Below are positions 8,485 through 16,837 of a DNA stretch of 64,000 nucleotides, one piece after another. Positions within the stretch are counted from its first letter, which is position 1. Every line of letters starts with the position of its first letter. The stretch is from the NCBI RefSeq assembly GCF_027023865.1, contig NZ_JALVUC010000016.1, forward strand, positions 32,102-96,101, read 5' to 3'. Both the position numbers and the translations under genes were made by a program. Source of the stretch: Thermococcus sp. (lineage in GTDB: Archaea > Methanobacteriota_B > Thermococci > Thermococcales > Thermococcaceae). Under the pieces are notes generated by a model. It was not told where the DNA came from. It made no database searches and saw nothing but the letters and a program-made list of their open reading frames with translations.

Positions 8485-8562
8485 GGGCCCGTAGCTCAGC
8501 CTGGTCAGAGCGCGCGGCTCATAACCGCGTGGTCGGGGGTTCGAAGCCCCCCGGGCCCACCA
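8485..8562 (+). tRNA. tRNA-Met (CAT), elongator type
   Basis: Acceptor GGGCCCG/CGGGCCC, anticodon stem CGCGG/CCGCG with loop CTCATAA, T-arm GGGGG-TTCGAAG-CCCCC, CCA encoded. The stem lacks the three consecutive G:C pairs of initiators, and a true initiator lies at 50025, so this is elongator Met; a CAT-reading tRNA-Ile2 is a lesser alternative. Confidence 0.9.
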
Positions 8563-8567
8563 TAAGA

Positions 8568-8600
8568 AACTTTTGCTTGGCAAAAGTTTCATCAAAGTTC
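8568..8600 (+). repeat. tRNA-associated hairpin repeat, copy B
   Basis: GAAACTTTTGCTTGGCAAAAGTTTC followed by ATCAAAGTTC begins 6 nt after the CCA of tRNA-Met. The stem is AAACTTTTGC/GCAAAAGTTT with some pairing lost at the loop. Confidence 0.55.
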
Positions 8601-8854
8601 ATAGCTCCTTATTTAAGTGTCACTCGTGATGGTTTTCTGCTTGAATTCACTCATTTTGGACGAGAACTCTTGTGAGTGGCTCCTTGTGAAGGGGTTTACA
8701 CTAAAAAGACACCCTCCGGGCGTCGGAGGAAAGCAAACCCAATGTCAAGCCCGCCATTTCATTTGTTGTTCTCGTTGAAAGCGAGGGTTTCTCGAGAAGA
8801 GAAAAACCAAACTTTCCCAAACGAATAACTTGGAGAACTACAAACTTTCGGTGA

Positions 8855-8886
8855 AACTTTTGGAAAAAGCTTCAGCACCACTTTCA
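8855..8886 (-). repeat. tRNA-associated hairpin repeat, copy C
   Basis: On the minus strand GCTGAAGCTTTTTCC is followed by AAAAGTTTCACCGAAAG, starting about 16 nt after the 3' end of tRNA-Pro. It matches copy A over about 25 nt in the opposite orientation. Confidence 0.55.
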
Positions 8887-8901
8887 TCAGAAAGGGCTGA
8901 A

Positions 8902-8979
8902 TGGTGGGGCCGCCGGGATTCGAACCCGGGTCACGGGCTCCCAAAGCCCGCAGGATGGACCAAGCTACCCCACGGCCCC
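8902..8979 (-). tRNA. tRNA-Pro (TGG)
   Basis: Acceptor GGGGCCG/CGGCCCC, anticodon stem CGGGC/GCCCG with loop TTTGGGA (TGG), T-arm CCGGG-TTCGAAT-CCCGG, discriminator A and encoded CCA (8902-8904 in complement). Confidence 0.97.
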
Positions 8980-9198
8980 ATGCCCACGTTAGGTGAATAT
9001 CATTCCTTATTAAGTTTTTCGATGATCTTTGGCTGGTAAGGATCACCCCCTCGAGGTCTGACATCATCGCAACCCAACGCTCGCCGGATGTCTGTATGAA
9101 AAGATCGCGAGATATAAGTGCTGTTTTATCCTAAGAATAGAAACAGTTTTGTATTCTTCAGGTATTAACTGTTGATTATCGGGATACAGGGGATATCT

Positions 9199-9462
9199 AT
9201 GGAATGGAAGGTCTCCCTCTTTTTGACCCTCTCTCTTTGGCCTAATCTCTGCGGCACTTTACAATGAATCAAAGCTTGCAAGGGATATGACTGTTCGGAC
9301 GTTAATGGCCACATTTTACTAGGTGGCTTTCAACCTCACAGATCCAAACTTCTCTCAGTGGAGGAAGTCTCCTTCGAAGCTTACTCCAAACTGAATGAGT
9401 GCTGTGCCCTCAGCATGATGTTCCAATGGGAAAGCGGAAACGCCACCGAGGACAATTTTTAA
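9199..9462 (+). pseudogene. Decayed small secreted or membrane protein gene
   Basis: Coding-like sequence split over frames. ATG at 9199 opens MEWKVSLFLTLSL; a shift to the next frame continues as FGLISAALYNES and on to RTLMATF, which hits a stop; later a third frame reads VEEVSFEAYSKLNE and ends FQWESGNATEDNF at TAA 9460. The N-terminus resembles a signal peptide. No parent family recognised. The spacer otherwise has no intact gene. Confidence 0.4.
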
Positions 9463-9532
9463 GTCCCTGTCGCCATCTCAACGAACTCAAAAGCCTTATA
9501 ACCTTCACTTCAACCCACTAACGGTGCAAAAG

Positions 9533-10033
9533 ATGACTGGAACAGTAAGCAAGATAATTCACTTTCAGGATGAGGAGGAGTTCCTTGACGAGATAAGTGA
9601 AGCCATGGAGCACTTCTCGTACTTGGCGAGCAAGTATGGCCATAATCCTATTGGGGGGGTTCTCCTGTGGGACTATGTTGGAGTCCAGGATGAAGAAGGA
9701 GTGAAGATATTCCGCGTTGGAGAGTTCCCCTACTTCGAGGGGACATTGAAGGTTGACCTAGAGACCCTCCGCATCATGGAGCGCTACTTCGATGAGCTTG
9801 AAAGCAGATGGGACGAGCTAACGGTGGAGGAGATAAACTACTTCGTCGAGGCGTTAAACGAGACCCTTGGGGGGGAGATGGTTTACTACGAGGCCTACTC
9901 CCTTGGCCTTGACCGTAACACTGCTTACGTAATTCTCAACATCGCTAACCTCCACTATCTGGACGGCATCTTAGAAGGCCGGGACCGGGAAGTATTTGAA
10001 GAGGCCGTTGGAATACTCATGAAATACGTGTAA
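9533..10033 (+). CDS. Hypothetical acidic protein
   Basis: 166-residue soluble, acidic, mostly helical protein (MTGTVSKIIHFQDEEEF...). No cysteine cluster, membrane segment or catalytic motif. ATG at 9533 is chosen because GGTG lies 6 nt upstream; GTG 9524 overlaps that site. TATA-like CCTTATAACC lies at about 9494-9503. It may be in one unit with the following small gene and queE, although 55 bp separate it from them. No family recognised. Confidence 0.7.
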   Translation: MTGTVSKIIHFQDEEEFLDEISEAMEHFSYLASKYGHNPIGGVLLWDYVGVQDEEGVKIFRVGEFPYFEGTLKVDLETLRIMERYFDELESRWDELTVEEINYFVEALNETLGGEMVYYEAYSLGLDRNTAYVILNIANLHYLDGILEGRDREVFEEAVGILMKYV

Positions 10034-10088
10034 TTAAGTAATAGATTAATTATGTAATTATTTAATTCTACCGCGTGGGGGTGGGGAT

Positions 10089-10349
10089 GTGCTCTTCAAG
10101 AAGCAAGGTATTTTTAATGAGGAGGACGCGAGAAAAGTCGTTGAGTGGATGAGCTCTCACCCGGAGGAGAAAGAGCTGATCGTCATGGCCGAAGGTATTA
10201 CCAGTGAGGCTAAGAGGAGGCTCTGGGACTACGCGAGGGCAGTTCAGCTCATGGCAGACATGACCGGTGAGGACAGGAGTGTTCGGGTTGAAATACTCGA
10301 GGGTTTCGTGAGCGAGAAGGTGAAGGGGCTGAACGTGAAGGAGTTGTGA
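10089..10349 (+). CDS. Small hypothetical protein upstream of queE
   Basis: 86 residues, helical and charged (LFKKQGIFNEEDARKVVEWM...). GTG start at 10089 with GGGGGTGGGGAT upstream. It ends 4 nt before the queE start, which points to an operon and perhaps a role linked to 7-deazaguanine synthesis, but there is no sequence motif to support that. Confidence 0.7.
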   Translation: MLFKKQGIFNEEDARKVVEWMSSHPEEKELIVMAEGITSEAKRRLWDYARAVQLMADMTGEDRSVRVEILEGFVSEKVKGLNVKEL

Positions 10350-10353
10350 GACC

Positions 10354-11115
10354 ATGAAGCTTGTAATGGCCGAGGTCTTCAATAGCTGGCAGGGTGAAGG
10401 CGGGAGTGTTGATGGTTCCGCCTTCGGCAGAAGACAGATTTTCATCAGGTTCGCGGGTTGTGACCTTCATTGTGTCTGGTGTGACTCCAGGGGGTACATA
10501 GACGCCTCAAGGGTTTCCCGTTGGCGTTACGAAGTCAAACCCTTCACCGGGAAGTTTGAGTATAGACCAAATCCTGCCTCGGTTGAGGATGTTGTTGATG
10601 CCGTTTTGAGGCTAGATACAGAGGACATACACTCGATAAGCTACACCGGTGGCGAGCCTACCCTTCAGATAGAGGCCTTAAAGGCCCTGATGGAGCGGAT
10701 TAAAGGCCTCGGCTTCGATAACTTCCTCGAAACCCACGGCGGCCTGCCGGGGCTTATTAAGAAGGTCGCCCCCCTGACGGACTACGCGAGCGTGGACATA
10801 AAGGACGAAACCGCCAATGCCACAGCTGATTGGAAGGATCTCGTCCTCAGGGAGGTGGAGAGCATCAGGATCCTAAAGGAAGCCGGCGCGAAGACCTACG
10901 CCAAGCTCGTCGTTACCTCCGAGACAATGCCCGAAAACGTCCGCTGGTACGCGGAACTTTTGAAAGGCTTAGCTCCTCTCGTCATCCAGCCGAGGGAGCC
11001 GATTGACATTCCTCAGGAAAGACTCATGGAGTTCTACCGCGAGGCTTCGCTTGTAATGGGCAGGAAAAACGTCGGCCTGAGCTTTCAGGTGCACAAATAC
11101 CTCAACGTGCTTTGA
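10354..11115 (+). CDS. queE: 7-carboxy-7-deazaguanine synthase
   Basis: Radical SAM enzyme converting 6-carboxy-tetrahydropterin to 7-carboxy-7-deazaguanine, a step toward preQ0 and the archaeosine at position 15 of archaeal tRNA. 253 residues; NSWQGEGG near the N-terminus and FAGCDLHCVWCDS give the 4Fe-4S ligands C36, C40 and C43. SYTGGEPTLQ supplies the SAM-binding GGEP motif. Normal length. The stop overlaps the 3' end of the convergent gene by 14 nt. Confidence 0.93.
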   Translation: MKLVMAEVFNSWQGEGGSVDGSAFGRRQIFIRFAGCDLHCVWCDSRGYIDASRVSRWRYEVKPFTGKFEYRPNPASVEDVVDAVLRLDTEDIHSISYTGGEPTLQIEALKALMERIKGLGFDNFLETHGGLPGLIKKVAPLTDYASVDIKDETANATADWKDLVLREVESIRILKEAGAKTYAKLVVTSETMPENVRWYAELLKGLAPLVIQPREPIDIPQERLMEFYREASLVMGRKNVGLSFQVHKYLNVL

Positions 11116-12832
11116 ATCCCCGAGCCGAGAGGGCAATGAGGACGATTACCCCCGGTCCGCAGATTGATTTTTGTTCTCCCGCTGTGGATTTGGGTGGTTT
11201 AGTGCTTGAGGTGGCAGTTTTTGTCATTGGGGGTGTGCTCGTTTTAGTCGGTGCCTTCCGATATTTTACGAGTTCAGGATAGACCGTGAAGTTGCCCTGG
11301 ACCCTGAAGAGCCCGTAAACCGTCCCGTTGCCTGAGAAGGAATAAATGGGCCAAAGAGAACAAGTGGGGAGTATTCTATCCCCAACCCTCGCGTATCCAT
11401 GGGGAAGTCCACTGAAATCAACCGAATACTTCCGCGGATACACGAACGTTCCTCCCTTTACATGGACGTAGTTCAGAGTGGGAACCGAAAGGAAGTACTT
11501 TGAATAAGTTGAGATATTTGTGAGCCTTTTTCCCTTTACCGAGCCGGCCACAAACTCGTCCCATATTTTAGGCGATACTGAGCCGTTCTTTATCCACTCA
11601 CCCTTTTCAGGAAAGAAGCGTATCAGCGTGACATTTTGGGAACCATCCTCTCGGACGCCCAGGTATGGTTTTCTGTCTATGAAGGCAACGCCGAGGTGGA
11701 ATATCTCATCGTCTGCCCCTCCGAAGTAGAACGTGGGATTTCCGTATTCGTCCCTCGCTGGAGGGTTGAACTGCCTGAGTATTGACCTAAGATCCACTTG
11801 GAAAAGACTTCCATTGTACCCAAAGAGGAGGGTGTAACCCATATCGCCATACTCGTTGGGTGCGCCTGGGATCAAGATTCCACCCACGGTCATGTTCATT
11901 AGGAAGAGAGTGATGGTTCCGTTCGTAAAGCTACCCATTGAAACCTCAACTTTCCCCGGTTCAATGTTCACGTAGGTGTAGTTCCTTCCGCCAAAAGACA
12001 TCGCAGGTGGTTCCACGATTTTTGGAAGTTTGAGGTTTGGAAGGGAGCACTTGTAGTAGTAACCTCCGTATTCACCCTTCATCCTCTTCGTTTTGAGCTT
12101 TAAGGCAGATTTCATCGTTCCGTTCCGGTATTCCAGAATCAGCGGGGGAATAACAGGGGTGGAGTTGCTGAACCTCAGGGGGATTATCGGGGAGACGTAG
12201 CGTCCCCCAGAGTAGAATCGCTCCGGTATGAAATCCCTGCAATCCACAAGTTGAACCTGGGGAAAGTATACGTAGATCCTGCCCCCGTATGAGAACGCCC
12301 GCATTCTCTTGACAACGCCGGAGATGTTGAACCTCCCAACTAGGGGCTTCAGGTCGTTCGAATATATGTGATCCGCCAGCATGCCGGAGATATTGAGGGA
12401 AGAGAGATACCGCCGGAGAAGGTTGAAGGAGAAGGAAACCTTGGAGCCGTTGAGGTCAATTACAACCGTACCCTTCGTCAGGTTCAGAGGATACGTTTCG
12501 AGGGGAATCCCCTGGGCTTCACCGAGTTTCCCAGTAAGGTTCCCGCCCATAACTCTGTAATGAACGGTAAAATCAAGGGCATCGGCATTCAGGCACTCCA
12601 ACCTGTCGGTTTCCGAGGAAATCGGACACATTCCCTCGTAGGATTGGTAGAAGTAGTAAACATCAAGGCCGAAAACGAGACTGCCATTGGACACATAAGG
12701 AGTTACCTCAAAGAGGACCGGGTCAGGGAGTTCAATTTCAGGAGGACAACCCCCCCTTCCCGAAACCGGGTGGAAAGGATACGCCAGAGAAACAATGAGA
12801 ACGATTATCAGCATAAACTCCATGTTTTTCAT
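11102..12832 (-). CDS. Secreted CGP-CTERM surface protein
   Basis: 576 residues. An N-terminal signal peptide (MEFMLIIVLIVSLAYPF) is followed by a large extracellular beta-rich domain, with many N-x-S/T sequons and aromatic residues, then a Thr/Ser/Pro/Lys-rich linker and a C-terminal ICGPGVIVLIALSARG followed by basic residues. That tail is the Thermococcales CGP-CTERM sorting signal, thought to be processed at Cys-Gly-Pro for surface anchoring. Function of the ectodomain is unknown. ATG 12832 follows GGTGAG. Not part of an operon. Confidence 0.75.
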   Translation of the reverse strand: MKNMEFMLIIVLIVSLAYPFHPVSGRGGCPPEIELPDPVLFEVTPYVSNGSLVFGLDVYYFYQSYEGMCPISSETDRLECLNADALDFTVHYRVMGGNLTGKLGEAQGIPLETYPLNLTKGTVVIDLNGSKVSFSFNLLRRYLSSLNISGMLADHIYSNDLKPLVGRFNISGVVKRMRAFSYGGRIYVYFPQVQLVDCRDFIPERFYSGGRYVSPIIPLRFSNSTPVIPPLILEYRNGTMKSALKLKTKRMKGEYGGYYYKCSLPNLKLPKIVEPPAMSFGGRNYTYVNIEPGKVEVSMGSFTNGTITLFLMNMTVGGILIPGAPNEYGDMGYTLLFGYNGSLFQVDLRSILRQFNPPARDEYGNPTFYFGGADDEIFHLGVAFIDRKPYLGVREDGSQNVTLIRFFPEKGEWIKNGSVSPKIWDEFVAGSVKGKRLTNISTYSKYFLSVPTLNYVHVKGGTFVYPRKYSVDFSGLPHGYARVGDRILPTCSLWPIYSFSGNGTVYGLFRVQGNFTVYPELVKYRKAPTKTSTPPMTKTATSSTKPPKSTAGEQKSICGPGVIVLIALSARGFKAR

Positions 12833-13014
12833 CGTGTTACTCACCAAAGTTGTTCTTAACCAAACCTTTTTAAAAAGGTTTTGGAACTCTCTGCTGGCGA
12901 TGATGACATTGGCCTTTGGGGTGAGCGATGCCCGGGATCGACGGTCTGAGCCTCCGTCAAATTTTTAAATTCTCCTCTTTTAGTAACTCCTAGAAAGATT
13001 AAGGGGGGGAGTGC

Positions 13015-14337
13015 ATGGCGGTAATCGAGGAGGTCGCGAAGGGAACCTTTGAAAGGGTTGGAATGCATTCCCACATAAGGGGTCTCGGTTTAGATGAGAA
13101 CGGAAAGGCCCTCTTCATGGCCGATGGAATGGTTGGGCAGGTTAAGGCCAGGGAAGCGGCCGGCATAGCCGTCGAACTCATCAAACGCGGCAAGCTTGCC
13201 GGGAAGGGGATCCTGCTCGTCGGTCCGACCGGAAGCGGTAAGACGGCCATAGCGATGGGTATAGCAAGGGAACTTGGAGAGGATGTTCCCTTCGTCCAGA
13301 TAGCGGGCAGTGAAATCTACTCCGCCGAGATAAACAAGACCGAGTTCCTCAAGGAGACCCTTAGAAGGGCGATAGGTGTAAGGATAAGCGAGGAGAGGAA
13401 AGTCTACGAGGGCGAGATCAAGGAGGTTAAAATTAATAAGACTAAGCACCCCTTCAACCCCTACGTGGAGGTTCCAGAGAGCGTTCTCATAACCCTCCGC
13501 ACGAAGGACGACGAGAAGACCGTTAGGGCCGGCAGGGAGATAGCCCACCAGCTCCTGGATATGGGGGTTGAAGAGGGCGATGTCATACAGATCGACGCCG
13601 AAACCGGGAGAATTTCAAAGGTCGGCACCACAAAGGAGGAGGAGGGACTGTTCTTCAAGAAAAAGGTTGACCTCCCGAGCGGACCGGTTCTCAAAATAAA
13701 GGAGTTTACTTACACCGTTACGCTTCACGATCTAGATGTTGCCAATGCCCGTGGAAACATCTTTGGCCTGCTCTTCAGCACTGGCGCGGAGATAAGCGAC
13801 GAGATAAGACAGCGCGTTGATGGGACCGTCAAGCAGTGGATAGAGGAGGGCAAGGCAACACTCGTCCCGGGAGTGCTCTTCATTGACGAGGTTCACATGC
13901 TCGACATTGAAGCGTTCTCCTTCCTCGCAAGGGCGATGGAGGGCGAGCTTGCTCCAATCTTAATCATGGCCACCAACCGCGGCAGAACCACGATAAGGGG
14001 AACCGACATTGAAGCGCCGCACGGTATGCCCATCGACATGCTCGACCGCCTGCTTATCATCAACACCAAACCATACAAGGGGGAAGAGATCAAGGAGATA
14101 GTCAAAATCCGCGCGAAGGAGGAAAAGATAGAGGTCAGCGATGAAGCCGTAGAGTACTTAGCGGAACTCGGTGAGAAGACCAGCCTCCGCTACGCCGTCC
14201 AGCTGCTGGCACCGGCGAGTGTCTTGGCCAAAGGCGGAAGAGTAGAGAGGGAGCACGTTGAAAAAGCCAAAGAATACTTTGCCGACCTCAAGAGGAGCAC
14301 GGAATTCGTTGAAAAGCTCGAAGGAATGCTGAGCTAA
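13015..14337 (+). CDS. TIP49/RuvB-like AAA+ ATPase (TBP-interacting protein)
   Basis: 440 residues, archaeal homologue of eukaryotic Pontin/Reptin. Walker A GPTGSGKT (70-77), an OB-like insertion (about 130-240) typical of TIP49 domain II, Walker B LFIDEVHMLD (about 290), sensor I MATNRG and an arginine-containing TSLRYAVQLL sensor II segment. Probably a hexameric remodelling ATPase in transcription or RNP assembly. ATG at 13015 has GGGGGGAGTGC upstream, and a TATA-like ATTTTTAAATT lies at about 12960-12970. Confidence 0.93.
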   Translation: MAVIEEVAKGTFERVGMHSHIRGLGLDENGKALFMADGMVGQVKAREAAGIAVELIKRGKLAGKGILLVGPTGSGKTAIAMGIARELGEDVPFVQIAGSEIYSAEINKTEFLKETLRRAIGVRISEERKVYEGEIKEVKINKTKHPFNPYVEVPESVLITLRTKDDEKTVRAGREIAHQLLDMGVEEGDVIQIDAETGRISKVGTTKEEEGLFFKKKVDLPSGPVLKIKEFTYTVTLHDLDVANARGNIFGLLFSTGAEISDEIRQRVDGTVKQWIEEGKATLVPGVLFIDEVHMLDIEAFSFLARAMEGELAPILIMATNRGRTTIRGTDIEAPHGMPIDMLDRLLIINTKPYKGEEIKEIVKIRAKEEKIEVSDEAVEYLAELGEKTSLRYAVQLLAPASVLAKGGRVEREHVEKAKEYFADLKRSTEFVEKLEGMLS

Positions 14338-14405
14338 TTTTTCTATTTTGGTATTCTTTTCAAAACACTTTTAAACATTAACTTCTTAACACTCTAGGCG
14401 GGAGT

Positions 14406-15074
14406 ATGCGGGGTTGGGTCATTATCATAGTGTTGATCCTCGTTAGTGTGTTCGGTGGGGGGTGCATTTCAAGCGTGGGTCCATCCCACAGTACCTCCAG
14501 TACTTTCGAGACCGCTCTGAGCACTCTGCATCTTACCTCCGAAGGGCAGACCCCTCTGGTAACTCCTGAGATTGGCACCGTTGGGATAAACGGCACCTTC
14601 TCTGGCAATCTGACGGTACCTATGAACATTTTGGGAGAAGTTGAGGAGTTTTTTGAGGGAACGAATGCAACTCTCTACGCCTTTGAGGCTAGGATAATCA
14701 GTGAGAAGTCCAACGTGAGCGTTATCGTTTACGTCCTGAAGCTCGTCCCTCCATTTATACCCAGAAAGTTCAACGTCACCGTAAACGCTCATCTGATTAA
14801 CGGAACTGTCTTCGTTCCATACACCCAGGGAATCCCCGTTTCCGTCGAGGTCGGCAACTTCAAAACAACTTCTTATCTTGACGTTCACCCAGAGAACGTT
14901 GTGAGGGCCACTGGAGCACTAAAGAAGTCCGAACTCGATAACCTCAACGGCTCGACGATTTTAACCGTTAATGGGCTTCGCTTTGTCGTTCAAGTTTCCA
15001 AACCGGGAAGCTATACCCTCATTGTCCTCCACAACGGCACCGAGGTTTCCTCAGGCGGCCTGGAGGTTGGATAA
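14406..15074 (+). CDS. Lipoprotein, function unknown
   Basis: 222 residues with a signal sequence (MRGWVIIIVLILVSV) and a lipobox FGGGC, Cys at about residue 20, followed by a Ser/Thr-rich linker. The rest is beta-rich with several N-x-S/T sequons, consistent with an extracellular Ig- or beta-sandwich fold. The stop overlaps the start of the next membrane-protein gene (TAATG), suggesting translational coupling. No enzymatic motif. Confidence 0.75.
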   Translation: MRGWVIIIVLILVSVFGGGCISSVGPSHSTSSTFETALSTLHLTSEGQTPLVTPEIGTVGINGTFSGNLTVPMNILGEVEEFFEGTNATLYAFEARIISEKSNVSVIVYVLKLVPPFIPRKFNVTVNAHLINGTVFVPYTQGIPVSVEVGNFKTTSYLDVHPENVVRATGALKKSELDNLNGSTILTVNGLRFVVQVSKPGSYTLIVLHNGTEVSSGGLEVG

Positions 15075-15367
15075 TGAGGAGACTTTACTGGGCCGTTCCC
15101 TTCATGGTGTACTCCATTGCCTATCTGCTCTGGGAGTTCCAGCCCACCATCGCGTTTTTCGTGGTTTTGGACTGGCTGGCTTTCCTGATAGAATACCGTT
15201 ACGGGGGGGAATCAAAGGAGGGAGAGGAGCTGACGGTCTTCGGGGTGGCGGCGGCGCTTGTCATTCTACCCCTTGGAGGATACGTGACGATGTTCGCGGA
15301 GGTCCTCACGGCTTTCATGTTCTCCCTTGAGCTTGCAGGGGCCTTCGTTAAAACCCACCGGGGTTAA
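15074..15367 (+). CDS. Small membrane protein coupled to the lipoprotein gene
   Basis: 97 residues with about three predicted membrane helices (AVPFMVYSIAYLLW, TIAFFVVLDWLAFLI, FGVAAALVILPLGGYV). It starts inside the stop of the lipoprotein gene and ends 4 nt into the convergent PIN gene. Function unknown; membrane partner of the lipoprotein is plausible. Confidence 0.7.
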   Translation: MRRLYWAVPFMVYSIAYLLWEFQPTIAFFVVLDWLAFLIEYRYGGESKEGEELTVFGVAAALVILPLGGYVTMFAEVLTAFMFSLELAGAFVKTHRG

Positions 15368-16359
15368 CCGTCCATTATCTCCATCAACTTTCTGCTCAGC
15401 TTAAGGTGGAAGCCGAACTCGTGGTAGGTCCTGTTCTCCTCTGGGAATAACAATTTCAGCTCGTTCAGCCCCTCCTTTCCACCGAACTCTCCGAACACTA
15501 GAATCCCGTTGACCTCAATGACACCGAGTACCGAGGCGAGGTTGAAGAGGAGAGTTCTTAGTTGGTAAGGAGAGACACTGTGCCTGCCAAGTTCCCCGTG
15601 TGGATACTTGAAAAGGAAGTATTCCAATCCCTCCATCTCGGCAACATCGGTAATAGCCACGTCAGCGGTGAGAAAGACTAGCAACGTCGGTGTCATGTTG
15701 TCATAGCGCTTCAGGCTCTTTATTATAAGCTCATCGTTGTTGTGCGTGTCTTCCCTCACGCTCTCGGCTATGATTATCCTACTCTTAAGCGCTTCAAACT
15801 CCTTGAGGGCTACGTATGCGGCTTTTCTGCTCTTCTTCGTCCTCCTGTTGCTGAATTCCCTCAACAAACCTCTGTTCTGAACCTCCCGGCCGATTTCCTC
15901 CAGCTGTCTGTTTCTGTACTTATAGTTCATGGCGTTCTCTATCTCCTTCTTCACGCCCTCCGCAATGACTATCTGGTACCCATCGAGCGGTTTAAAGGAT
16001 GATATGAAGCGGTGGTAGAGCACGTTCGTGTCCGGAGCGAAGGCAACACCCTTCTTCAACCTCTCGTAAAGTTCAAGGTTCTGTGCGAACTCATCAGCGT
16101 TCTCGTAGCGGATTATGCCCGAGGAGATAAAGGTCTCGTAGAAGTCTACGTAGGTGGGAAGCTCGTTCCTCAGGTGTTCTGGAACACGCTCGCTGAATGA
16201 CCTTCTGTCGACGGTTACCTCAATCCGGTACCCATTTTCCAAAGGAAGGGCCTTAAGGAGTTCGATTCCGTAGAGGGGATAACTCACGTGCATCTCACCC
16301 AAGACGTTCATAAGTATCTGAAGCTCGGGCTTCTCAATGACTTCACTAGTTCCCCTCAT
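15364..16359 (-). CDS. PIN-domain nuclease, partner of a CARF-like protein
   Basis: 331 residues. The middle and C-terminal part has PIN-type acidic positions: FAPDTNVLYHRF (first Asp, near residue 110), HNNDELIIKS (Asp-Glu near 205) and FLTADVAITDVAE (two Asp near 225-235). Such proteins are Mg/Mn-dependent RNases. The N-terminal ~100 residues match no family I recognise. The gene overlaps the 3' end of the CARF-like gene by about 14 nt, which implies coupled translation. ATG 16359 has GGGGGATGAGA upstream; ATG 16365 is possible. I infer an RNase effector controlled by the upstream sensor. Confidence 0.7.
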   Translation of the reverse strand: MRGTSEVIEKPELQILMNVLGEMHVSYPLYGIELLKALPLENGYRIEVTVDRRSFSERVPEHLRNELPTYVDFYETFISSGIIRYENADEFAQNLELYERLKKGVAFAPDTNVLYHRFISSFKPLDGYQIVIAEGVKKEIENAMNYKYRNRQLEEIGREVQNRGLLREFSNRRTKKSRKAAYVALKEFEALKSRIIIAESVREDTHNNDELIIKSLKRYDNMTPTLLVFLTADVAITDVAEMEGLEYFLFKYPHGELGRHSVSPYQLRTLLFNLASVLGVIEVNGILVFGEFGGKEGLNELKLLFPEENRTYHEFGFHLKLSRKLMEIMDG

Positions 16360-16828
16360 TCTCATCCCCCATGAAGTTTCTTATCGGCTGCATGTGCGTG
16401 GGTATCATCATGTAAGGTCTGTCAGGAAAATCCAGGTCCAGCAGACCCATGTAGACAATGAACGCCACTGGAAAAGCCCTTATTTGGACTATCGCGGCCG
16501 CTACTAGGGCCTTCCTGCCGGAGGTTATGTCGAGACCCATCCTGTAACCCCCTCTCTCCAGCTCCGAGAACAGTCCTCTGAACTTCCTGTCGGCAACGAA
16601 GAAACCGTAGTCTGGTATCACGTCCGTTTTTATCTCAGGGTCCGAGTTGTACGCCTTGGAGATGGCCTTCAGCGCTCGGACGACCTTTGGCAGGCTGTTC
16701 CTGTAGCGCTCCTCAGTAAAGATGTATATCAGGTCTGCTTTTTTGCCCATCGTTAGGAGTTTGTAGTATGCGTTAACGACCGCCCAAGGTGACCTTCCAA
16801 GCAGGGTTATGTACGCGACCTTTGGCAT
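16346..16828 (-). CDS. CARF-like (Rossmann) ligand-sensing protein
   Basis: 160 residues. VAYITLLGRSPWAVVNAYY at the N-terminus fits the first strand and loop of CARF domains, LIYIFTEE the second strand, and GLDITSGRKALVAAAIV matches the characteristic D-x-T-x-G-x-K motif of CARF domains. CARF domains bind cyclic oligoadenylates in type III CRISPR signalling. No effector domain is fused; a PIN nuclease gene overlaps downstream and could be its effector. No CRISPR locus is visible in this window. ATG 16828 is 9 nt after the preceding stop; the ribosome site is weak. Family assignment comes from motifs only. Confidence 0.65.
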   Translation of the reverse strand: MPKVAYITLLGRSPWAVVNAYYKLLTMGKKADLIYIFTEERYRNSLPKVVRALKAISKAYNSDPEIKTDVIPDYGFFVADRKFRGLFSELERGGYRMGLDITSGRKALVAAAIVQIRAFPVAFIVYMGLLDLDFPDRPYMMIPTHMQPIRNFMGDENEGN

Positions 16829-16837
16829 TTTTAAGCC

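Larger units (their letters stand above)
8563..8901. other. Spacer between tRNA-Met and tRNA-Pro with hairpins
   Basis: Non-coding. It contains a hairpin repeat right after tRNA-Met (about 8568-8600), a GC hairpin CCTCCG-GGCGT-CGGAGG (8714-8730), and the inverted third repeat copy right after tRNA-Pro (about 8855-8886, minus strand). These may be terminators or processing signals. Confidence 0.5.

Noticed and set aside
8694..8708. 15-mer GTTTACACTAAAAAG shared with 22856-22870
   Set aside because: One or two exact 15-mer repeats are expected by chance in 64 kb of AT-skewed spacers, and the contexts differ.
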